10,924 nt of DNA, from positions 1-10,924 of the forward strand of contig DAHXLZ010000107.1 in the NCBI GenBank assembly GCA_027365715.1. Reading direction: 5' to 3'. The number at the start of each line of letters is the position of its first letter. Positions within the stretch are counted from its first letter, which is position 1. Shown here in pieces: positions 5,950-10,924 of this stretch. The translations under genes were made by a program, and so were the position numbers. This DNA is from Methanomassiliicoccales archaeon (GTDB lineage: Archaea > Thermoplasmatota > Thermoplasmata > Sysuiplasmatales > Sysuiplasmataceae). Below the pieces are notes generated by a model. It saw nothing but the letters and a program-made list of their open reading frames with translations. It was not told the origin of the DNA and did not search any database.

Positions 5950-7083
5950 GCCATGGCGCGATTTCACCACATCAACATATATCTTCATAAGCTGCCTTGC
6001 AACCACGCGGCTGGAGAATTCTCTCGCCCTGAGTATGCCTTTTTCTCTCATGACCTGTCTCAGTGCCGGCGAGCCGAGTATCGTGTTGATCTTCTCGGCA
6101 ATATTGACCGGATCCATCGGCTCTGACCGCAGTCCCTGCACATTATCCTGTATTATTTCCCTCACACCGGGTATATCGCTGACGACAACAGGCGTGCCGC
6201 TGGCCATTGCCTCGATGGCAGCTATGCCGAACGCCTCAAGCCGCGATGTCGACGGAACAACGAGAACATCCGCAGCCCTGTAAATCGATGGCAGGAGGCG
6301 ATCCGGAACATCTCCGATGAAAATCACTTTCGACTCGAGGGATGCGAGTCTGACTGTTCTTTTCAGCTTTGGCCCGTAATCTCCGTCTCCTGCAATGATG
6401 AGTTTTGTTCCATCAGGCGTATGGCGCATCGCCTCAATGAGATACTGAACTCCCTTGTGCCTGACAAGCCTTCCGACGAACAGCACAACACCATTGCTGT
6501 CAATTCCCAGTTTACGTCTCGTCCGGAGTCTGTCCTCCGGATTTGGAAAAAAGCGCCTGGTGTCAGCACTCACCGGCACTATTTCCGGTGCTATTCGCCA
6601 TGTGTTTACAGATGTCGATGCATAGGTCTCGGTCGTTACGATAATTCTGGAATAACCATCTATAATTTTTGAGCTGACCCTTCTGTCCAGAAATCTCACC
6701 GCCGGTGCAGCAAGCCTTGACGGAAGATCGGAGTCACAGTGATATGTGACGACACCCGGTATCCCCTCCCTCTTCAGCTTCCGGGACGCGAAATAAGCAA
6801 AACTGGGCGGAGGAGTGTGTGAATGGACAATATCAAATTTCCTGTCGAGAACTGAGCGTAATCCTCTGGGAAACGGCGTTCTGAGGAGTGTAAGAAGTAA
6901 TGGCAACCGTATAACCGTTACGTCACTGATCACTTCCTCCCCGGGAAGAGATTTATCGGTGCGGGAAGTTATTACGGTTACATCGTGGCCGAGTTTCGTC
7001 AGCTCCGCTGATATATCCCTCACGAACGATTCGACGCCGCCATGGTGTGGCGCGTAGTACGGCGTTATCTGGGCTATTTTCAA
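5935..7083 (-). CDS. GT4-family glycosyltransferase
   Basis: A 382-residue retaining glycosyltransferase with two Rossmann domains (GT-B fold, GT4/RfaG-like). The N-terminal acceptor domain begins KIAQITPYYAPHHGGVESFV and contains IVHSHTPPPSFA. The C-terminal nucleotide-sugar domain has LFVGRLVRHKGVQYLIEA (201-218), IIAGDGDYGP and AADVLVVPS. The E-x7-E signature is LEAFGIAAIEAMASG (E283 and E291), followed by PVVVSDIPGVREII. It has no signal peptide or membrane helix, so it probably acts on the cytoplasmic face of the membrane. The sugar and acceptor (lipid, dolichol-linked glycan or other) cannot be told from sequence, and no other glycan genes are nearby. The start is TTG 7083, supported by GGTGA at 7088-7092 with spacing 4. 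The 3' end overlaps the JAMM gene tail to tail. Confidence 0.9.
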   Translation of the reverse strand: MKIAQITPYYAPHHGGVESFVRDISAELTKLGHDVTVITSRTDKSLPGEEVISDVTVIRLPLLLTLLRTPFPRGLRSVLDRKFDIVHSHTPPPSFAYFASRKLKREGIPGVVTYHCDSDLPSRLAAPAVRFLDRRVSSKIIDGYSRIIVTTETYASTSVNTWRIAPEIVPVSADTRRFFPNPEDRLRTRRKLGIDSNGVVLFVGRLVRHKGVQYLIEAMRHTPDGTKLIIAGDGDYGPKLKRTVRLASLESKVIFIGDVPDRLLPSIYRAADVLVVPSTSRLEAFGIAAIEAMASGTPVVVSDIPGVREIIQDNVQGLRSEPMDPVNIAEKINTILGSPALRQVMREKGILRAREFSSRVVARQLMKIYVDVVKSRHGSDNS

Positions 7084-7087
7084 TTGC

Positions 7088-7092
7088 TCACC
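7088..7092 (-). promoter_or_regulatory. Ribosome binding site GGTGA for the glycosyltransferase
   Basis: The minus strand reads GGTGA, GCAA, TTG. This supports the TTG at 7081-7083 as the start codon and matches the conserved N-terminus KIAQITPYY. Confidence 0.65.
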
Positions 7093-7107
7093 CCTGCCGC
7101 TTCACTG

Positions 7108-7112
7108 AAAAA
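7108..7112 (-). terminator. Possible oligo-T terminator after deoxyhypusine synthase
   Basis: Five T in a row (GTGTTTTTCAG on the minus strand) occur 66 bases beyond the deoxyhypusine synthase stop, in the 95-base gap before the glycosyltransferase. It could end the upstream transcript, but it also lies where the leader of the glycosyltransferase would be. Confidence 0.25.
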
Positions 7113-7141
7113 CACAATGAGACCGTTCCGTAATTCAGACT

Positions 7142-7151
7142 TTCATATTGC
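7142..7151 (-). promoter_or_regulatory. Possible TATA element for the glycosyltransferase
   Basis: The minus strand reads GCAATATGAA, a weak TATA match. A start about 25 bases on would give a leader of nearly 40 bases ending in the GGTGA site. Read-through from deoxyhypusine synthase is an alternative. Confidence 0.25.
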
Positions 7152-7178
7152 TCCGTTGATTCGGTTGCCATACCGGCA

Positions 7179-8129
7179 TCACTTCATTTGCTTCCTTGCA
7201 GTGAGATATGAGCCTACGATGAGAGGCAGCGTAATTGTGGCATCTCCCTCCACTGTCACATGGCTTGCTCCGGGCTTGACTTTCCCCCACGAAATGGCTT
7301 CCCTCACAGGCGCTCCTGACAGGCTGCCGTCATACTCCTGCGCAGTGGTGAGATACACTACGTAATCCAGGCCTCCCCTGAACTGATTCCACCAGATTGT
7401 GTGGTGCTTTGAAATCCCACCGCCTATCATCAGAGCCCCGGTCCTGGGCGCCGTGTAGATTATGTCAGAAAGGGCGTGTTCGTCCTTCAGCAAATCAATT
7501 GTAAAATCCTTATGTTCCTGCCAGAAGAGCCACAGTTGAGAACCCACTGCACCGTCCGTTATGCCTGGAACAAAAACAGGTATCCCGTTCCTGTAGGCCC
7601 AGTAGAGGATGCTTTGCTCGTTATTCACGAACGCCCCCAGTTCACGGCACAGTTCCGCCGTAGACATTCTTCTCTTTCCCTCCCTGTACAGACGGGAGAG
7701 GAAAGGCTGTATCTTCTTTTCCAGAATCGTGCCGTAGCTTCCATCTGGAATCAGTATATTTCCCAGTCTGTTAACGCGTTCCCTCCTCAGCCTGGCATCA
7801 TCCATGAGGAAGTCCCCGTGATAGTAATTTTTCCAGCTTCTTGCCAGATCATGGTCGAGTGTGCCGCATGTGGTGATTATTGCAGATATGTGCTTATCCC
7901 TGACAAGCTGTCTCAGCACTCCCCTTGTTCCAGTGGATACAATGTCCGCAGGAAATGACAGAAAAATATACGCTCCGTCATTTACCATCCTGCCAAGAAT
8001 TCTGGCCGCTTCCCCGACCTTCTTTGCGGTGAAGCCGCCCGAGCGGTACATCTGTTCTGTCAGTTCATTCATATCTCCGCACTCGTCAAGCTCGATGTCC
8101 TCCACTTTTTCCCTGTAGGGACGCTTCAT
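7179..8129 (-). CDS. dys: Deoxyhypusine synthase
   Basis: The enzyme uses NAD and spermidine to convert one lysine of translation factor aIF5A to deoxyhypusine, a modification needed for peptide-bond formation at difficult sequences. Family blocks are clear in the 316 residues: GGFTAKKVGEA, TTCGTLDHDLARSW, GNILIPDGSYG, NNEQSILYWAYRNGIPVF, PGITDGAVGSQLW, and GGGISKHHTIWWNQFRGGLD with catalytic Lys241. The C-terminal YVVYLTTAQEYDGSLSGA and EAISWGKV complete the domain. ATG 8129 is preferred over the in-frame ATG 8162: the intervening 11 residues are not family-like, and a TATA element at 8147-8156 would put the transcript start almost exactly at 8129. No ribosome site precedes 8129, so it is probably leaderless. 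The aIF5A gene is not in the window. Polyamine supply is assumed to come from elsewhere. Confidence 0.95.
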   Translation of the reverse strand: MKRPYREKVEDIELDECGDMNELTEQMYRSGGFTAKKVGEAARILGRMVNDGAYIFLSFPADIVSTGTRGVLRQLVRDKHISAIITTCGTLDHDLARSWKNYYHGDFLMDDARLRRERVNRLGNILIPDGSYGTILEKKIQPFLSRLYREGKRRMSTAELCRELGAFVNNEQSILYWAYRNGIPVFVPGITDGAVGSQLWLFWQEHKDFTIDLLKDEHALSDIIYTAPRTGALMIGGGISKHHTIWWNQFRGGLDYVVYLTTAQEYDGSLSGAPVREAISWGKVKPGASHVTVEGDATITLPLIVGSYLTARKQMK

Positions 8130-8146
8130 GATTGCTGAATGCCTGC

Positions 8147-8157
8147 CATATAGAAAT
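8147..8157. promoter_or_regulatory. Shared bidirectional TATA element
   Basis: The only AT-rich stretch in the 49-base gap between two divergent genes is CATATAGAAAT. Read on the plus strand it offers ATATAGAA; on the minus strand ATTTCTATAT. Its centre is ~25 bases from ATG 8129 on one side and ~25 from GTG 8176/ATG 8179 on the other, the usual TATA-to-start distance in archaea. Neither gene has a ribosome site, consistent with leaderless transcripts both ways. Confidence 0.5.
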
Positions 8158-8178
8158 AACATAATGCTCTGAGCAGTG

Positions 8179-8430
8179 ATGGAAAAGATTGATTTAGCCC
8201 CCGCCTCTTCTGCACACAGGGATGTGCCAGAATTGGCGGAACGTGTACCAGCTCATCGACACTGCAAACAGTGCAGCAGGCCTGTATCAATGGAAGATAC
8301 ATTCTGTTCTTCAGGATGTGAAGCAGACTTCAGGAACGGATTGCGGAGGAAGAAGAGGCAGCTCTATCTCTATTATCTGCTGATAATCATGCTGCTATTC
8401 CTCACACTTGCCTATGTGGGAAAGCTATGA
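8179..8430 (+). CDS. Zinc-ribbon protein with C-terminal membrane helix (DUF2116-like)
   Basis: An 83-residue protein. After a ~28-residue polar N-terminus it has HCKQCSRPVSMEDTFCSSGC, a CxxC...CxxxC zinc-ribbon of the type found in archaeal DUF2116 proteins. A basic stretch (RRKKRQ) follows, and then one hydrophobic helix (LYLYYLLIIMLLFLTLAYVG) that reaches nearly to the C-terminus. The positive-inside rule puts the zinc-ribbon in the cytoplasm, with the helix as a C-terminal tail anchor. ATG 8179 is preferred to the adjacent GTG 8176. The stop overlaps the ATG of the PPAT-NTPase gene (ATGA), so the two are translated together. Function is unknown; proteins of this type are widespread in Euryarchaeota. 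A tether that brings a partner to the membrane is a guess. Confidence 0.85.
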   Translation: MEKIDLAPASSAHRDVPELAERVPAHRHCKQCSRPVSMEDTFCSSGCEADFRNGLRRKKRQLYLYYLLIIMLLFLTLAYVGKL

Positions 8431-9416
8431 AAGAGAGAGAATTATGCTTGGGTGGAACATTCAACGCCATGCATGCAGGACACGAATTGCTGCTGCGAAG
8501 TGCGTTTGAAAATGCTGATGCGGTTTACATTGGCCTGACATCCGACGAAATGGCGCACTCTCAACGGAAGATCGTCAGGTCATTCGCATCAAGGCGAAGA
8601 TCTCTGATTTCATATTGCTCAAAGCTCCGGAAGCCATTTTTCATTTCCGAGCTGCACGATCCGTTTGGCCCGGCCCTCGAAAGGGCCTCACTCAGTGCGA
8701 TAGCTGTTACGCTCGATACATCATTCCGTGTCTCCGTGATTAACAGGCTGCGCCTGAAGAAGGGCATGCAACCGCTCAGAAGCATTGTTGTGCCAATCGT
8801 CCGGTGCGCAGACGGCGTACAGCTCAGCTCCACCAGAGTTCTTTCAGGCGAGTGCGACAGGGAAGGCAATGTTCTGAGGAAAATTAAGATCGGGATAGGG
8901 TCAACCAATCCGTCCAAGGTTGACGGTGCGAAAAGCGCCTTCAGCAGATACGGTCGCGATTTCAGCAGGCCCGTGTTCAGGCCGGTTGACGTCAAAACGG
9001 CGGTGGGAGAGCAGCCGTCTGGAGACGAAACAATAAAAGGTGCGATGAACAGGGCAAAAGCCGCACTCAGGGATAACGACATGGGCATAGGCATAGAGGC
9101 GGGGCTGTTCAGAAACAGACTGCTGCGAAGCACATTCGACATCCAGTACTGCATCATTATTGACAGAGCCGGCTATGTCTCTTCGGGCCACGGCATGGGT
9201 TTTTCATATCCGCCGCAGGTGCTTAAGAGAGTAAATTCCGGAGAGACAGTCGGGACAGCCATGTCGTCGGTCAGCGGCATAAGCGACATCGGGAGGAAGG
9301 GTGGGGCAATCGGCTACCTTTCCGGGGGGATGGTCACCAGAGCTGAACTGACTGAACAGGCAGTCGTTGCCGCACTGATACCACGAATTAACAGGGTGCT
9401 GTACGCATCGCTTTAG
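8427..9416 (+). CDS. coaD: Phosphopantetheine adenylyltransferase fused to DUF84-family NTPase
   Basis: A 329-residue two-domain protein. Residues 1-~148 are an archaeal-type PPAT, which makes dephospho-CoA from 4'-phosphopantetheine and ATP. They show LGGTFNAMHAGHELLL (nucleotide-binding HAGH at 16-19), VYIGLTSDEMA, INRLRLKKGMQPL and SSTRV (134-138). Residues ~153-329 are a YjjX/DUF84 inosine/xanthosine triphosphatase with GIGSTNPSKVDGAKSAF, VDVKTAVGEQPSGDETIKGA, GIGIEAGLF, GHGMGFSYPPQVL and ISDIGRKGGAIGYLSGG. Each half is of normal single-domain length (archaeal PPATs are ~150-160 residues), so this is a clean fusion with a linker of only a few residues. CoA synthesis is firm; the NTPase substrate is inferred from the family. 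The ATG overlaps the zinc-ribbon stop. The TAG lies one base from the 3' end of the facing tRNA gene. Confidence 0.93.
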   Translation: MKERELCLGGTFNAMHAGHELLLRSAFENADAVYIGLTSDEMAHSQRKIVRSFASRRRSLISYCSKLRKPFFISELHDPFGPALERASLSAIAVTLDTSFRVSVINRLRLKKGMQPLRSIVVPIVRCADGVQLSSTRVLSGECDREGNVLRKIKIGIGSTNPSKVDGAKSAFSRYGRDFSRPVFRPVDVKTAVGEQPSGDETIKGAMNRAKAALRDNDMGIGIEAGLFRNRLLRSTFDIQYCIIIDRAGYVSSGHGMGFSYPPQVLKRVNSGETVGTAMSSVSGISDIGRKGGAIGYLSGGMVTRAELTEQAVVAALIPRINRVLYASL

Positions 9417-9417
9417 G

Positions 9418-9504
9418 CGCTGAGGGGGAGATTTGAACTCCCGAGTCGCAGAGCGACACCGGCTCTCAAGGCCGGCGCCTTGAACCGGGCTTAGCTACCT
9501 CAGC
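9418..9504 (-). tRNA. tRNA-Ser (anticodon UGA)
   Basis: An 87-base class II tRNA folds cleanly. The acceptor GCTGAGG (9504-9498) pairs with CCTCAGC (9425-9419), and the discriminator is G at 9418. The D arm is GCT/GGC around a loop containing GG. The anticodon stem CCGGC/GCCGG encloses CTTGAGA, with TGA at 9468-9466. A long variable arm GTCGC-TCT-GCGAC (9457-9445) and the T arm GGGAG-TTCAAAT-CTCCC complete it. The long variable arm and G73 mark a serine tRNA, reading UCN codons. There is no intron and CCA is not encoded (CCT follows). Its first ten bases are also the last ten of pheT, the TAG stop being tRNA positions 8-10. No convincing TATA box lies at the right distance inside pheT, so it is probably cut from the pheT transcript. 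Confidence 0.95.
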
Positions 9505-10924
9505 AGTTGAATGCCGGTTACATCGAGTTCCAGCCCGACTACCGGGCTGAACAGGTTGAAGTTTGTAATGATTTCTGGATGTATCTCACCAACATAGCCG
9601 ACCACGCCGCCATCTGCCGTTACGCACATCTGCCTTCCCCCTATGAATCGCGGGTCTGAGGATTCGGCATATGTGAATTGCTGCTTCAAATCCCTTCCGA
9701 GTGCGTCGATCAGCGACTTTGCCTCGGAGAATGTGGCGCGGGGATGTGTGTTCAGGGCGGCAAAAAACATTCTGCGTTCAGGATGCTGAACATGACCGAT
9801 TTCGAAAACTTTCTGGGGGAGTTCGTTGTGTTTGTTTGCTTCCAGCAGTCTGAACAGGCCTGGCAGCAGCGACGTCCTCATGATTTCGGTATCTTCCGTG
9901 ACCGGATTGAGCAGTGTTACCGTTTCTTCGGGTTCAAGACGCATCTTTTCGAAGTTTGACTTCGATGATGCAAGCATGAACGTAACACACTGAACATAAC
10001 CGTAACCAGACATCAGTTCCGAAAGCAGATGCGATAATCCGGTGGACGGCAGCAGTCCTCCACTTGTCTGCTGTCTGGGCCTTGACAAGCCGAATCTGTC
10101 AAAGCCGTAAGCAATTGCGACATCCTCCGCGAGATCCACTTCATGAAGTATGTCAAGACGGTATGGCGGCACTCCGGCAACAATTGACCTGCCGGCAATT
10201 TCCGCCCTGTACCCCATTTTCCGGAGGCATTCTGCATTCTCACCGTCAGTCAGCTCAAGTCCGGTGACTTTGTTTATCTTTCTGGCCGACGTCTTCATCT
10301 CCCTGAAATTAAGGTCAGGAAGGTTAAACTCCGACTTTGCGTGCCGGACAGTAACAGATTCTATTGAAGCACCTCTGTCGGCAAGATTTGCACACAGTAT
10401 GTTAAGGATGCCGTTGCAGGCAGCCTGATTGGTGCCTGTTACGTCGATGAAAATATTTCTACTCTCTTCACTGAGCGTGGTGACATTGCCGTTAATTATT
10501 GGAGGCATGGAAAGGACATTTTCATCTGCGTCTGCCAGTAATGGATATGGGCCGTTGCCTACAATCCAGCCGTACTCCCTGCCCTTCTCGTGCTTTTCGA
10601 TAATTTCACCAGGAGACAGCGCTTCATCCATACCCAGCGGAACAAATCTGACAGCGCCTGACTCGACGGCACAATACGTGAACGGAGGCGTTACAGCATC
10701 GATGTTGTGAAGGCCGATTGAAACTTTTTTCCTTCGCCTTCCCACCGTAAGATGCAGCTTCTCCTGAAGCTCAATAAGCGATGAGAGTGCGCCGGAATAA
10801 AGGTCTGCGTTGCGGGCAACAGCACAGACAATAACAGGCCTGATATTTTCCACAGAGCTTTCGACAGTAACGCGCACTTTGCCTGTTTTCACCTGATACT
10901 GTTTGGCTTTCCGGCCGCCGTGGA
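9495..10924 (-). CDS. pheT: Phenylalanyl-tRNA synthetase beta subunit, lacking its N-terminus at the window edge
   Basis: PheT is the non-catalytic subunit of the α2β2 synthetase that charges tRNA-Phe; it carries the B3/B4 editing module and B5 domain. The reading frame is open to the right edge (HGGRKAKQYQ precedes the first GTG at 10892), so about 475 residues are present and roughly the first 80 are missing. Archaeal-type blocks are clear: ENIRPVIVCAVAR, LQEKLHLTVGRRRKKVSIG, PPFTYCAVESG, KGREYGWIV, LSMPPIINGN, FIDVTGTN, PYRLDILHEVDLAEDVAIAY (B5), VTLLNPVTEDTEIMRTSLLP, HNELPQKVFEIG and VGYVGEIHPEII. The C-terminus GLELDVTGIQLLR fits the family end. The last codons and TAG lie within the tRNA-Ser gene. 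A 7-bp hairpin-forming repeat sits at 9531-9549. Confidence 0.95.
   Translation of the reverse strand, partial: HGGRKAKQYQVKTGKVRVTVESSVENIRPVIVCAVARNADLYSGALSSLIELQEKLHLTVGRRRKKVSIGLHNIDAVTPPFTYCAVESGAVRFVPLGMDEALSPGEIIEKHEKGREYGWIVGNGPYPLLADADENVLSMPPIINGNVTTLSEESRNIFIDVTGTNQAACNGILNILCANLADRGASIESVTVRHAKSEFNLPDLNFREMKTSARKINKVTGLELTDGENAECLRKMGYRAEIAGRSIVAGVPPYRLDILHEVDLAEDVAIAYGFDRFGLSRPRQQTSGGLLPSTGLSHLLSELMSGYGYVQCVTFMLASSKSNFEKMRLEPEETVTLLNPVTEDTEIMRTSLLPGLFRLLEANKHNELPQKVFEIGHVQHPERRMFFAALNTHPRATFSEAKSLIDALGRDLKQQFTYAESSDPRFIGGRQMCVTADGGVVGYVGEIHPEIITNFNLFSPVVGLELDVTGIQLLR
9531..9549. repeat. Perfect 7-bp inverted repeat near the pheT 3' end
   Basis: CAGCCCG, a 5-base loop and CGGGCTG form a stable G+C-rich hairpin, 26 bases before the tRNA 5' end on the minus strand. 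It lies inside codons for SPVVGL, a conserved part of PheT, so it may be accidental. It could also affect RNA processing at the pheT/tRNA junction. Confidence 0.4.

Noticed and set aside
7476..7958. A 160-codon plus-strand frame opposite deoxyhypusine synthase
   Set aside because: It lies entirely antisense to a gene with clear motifs and shows no domain signature of its own.
8561..9157. A 198-codon minus-strand frame opposite the PPAT-NTPase fusion
   Set aside because: Its composition is rich in Ser, Leu and Pro, as expected of an antisense shadow, with no motif or ribosome site.
1..10924. CRISPR arrays, insertion sequences, prophage or toxin-antitoxin modules
   Set aside because: There are no spaced direct repeats, transposase motifs, terminal inverted repeats or phage-like genes; the window is compact housekeeping chromosome.

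Overview
The window is archaeal chromosome, most likely from a euryarchaeote of the Thermoplasmata type. The archaeal call rests on several genes: fibrillarin, deoxyhypusine synthase, archaeal-type PheT, archaeal-type phosphopantetheine adenylyltransferase (PPAT), a NADP phosphatase/NAD kinase fusion, a JAMM protease and a DUF2116-like zinc-ribbon protein. It is supported by TATA-box promoters, GGTGA-type ribosome sites and apparently leaderless genes. The lineage guess is inference only. Base composition is about half G+C by eye, Arg is often AGG/AGA, and there is no sign of mobile DNA, CRISPR or foreign composition.

Layout. (1) 1-2813, plus strand: a tight tetrapyrrole operon holding the 3' part of hemB, then hemC, a uroporphyrinogen-III C-methyltransferase gene (cobA/SUMT) and hemD. 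The genes overlap or nearly touch. Together they take 5-aminolaevulinate to uroporphyrinogen III and on to precorrin-2, the entry to sirohaem, the archaeal sirohaem-dependent haem route and cobalamin. (2) 2827-3855, minus strand: a short coiled-coil protein of unknown function and fibrillarin, the box C/D RNP methyltransferase. (3) 3965-5949, plus strand: an inositol-monophosphatase-like/NAD kinase fusion followed 5 bases later by a JAMM metalloprotease. (4) 5935-8129, minus strand: a GT4 glycosyltransferase and deoxyhypusine synthase. (5) 8179-9416, plus strand: a membrane-anchored zinc-ribbon protein overlapping (ATGA) a PPAT-DUF84 NTPase fusion. (6) 9418-10924, minus strand: a tRNA-Ser(UGA) whose first ten bases lie inside the end of pheT, which runs off the right edge.

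Most of this is housekeeping: haem/corrin precursors, NADP balance, CoA synthesis, eIF5A hypusination, rRNA methylation and tRNA charging. No obviously new defence or mobile system was found. The features most worth attention are the tRNA-Ser/pheT overlap, the two bifunctional fusions, the coupled zinc-ribbon gene, a compact promoter that seems to serve two leaderless genes in opposite directions, and signs of non-canonical start codons in hemC (AUA) and hemD (CUG). The longest non-coding gaps are 3049-3186 and 3856-3964. Both hold promoter-like elements, and no gap exceeds 300 bases.
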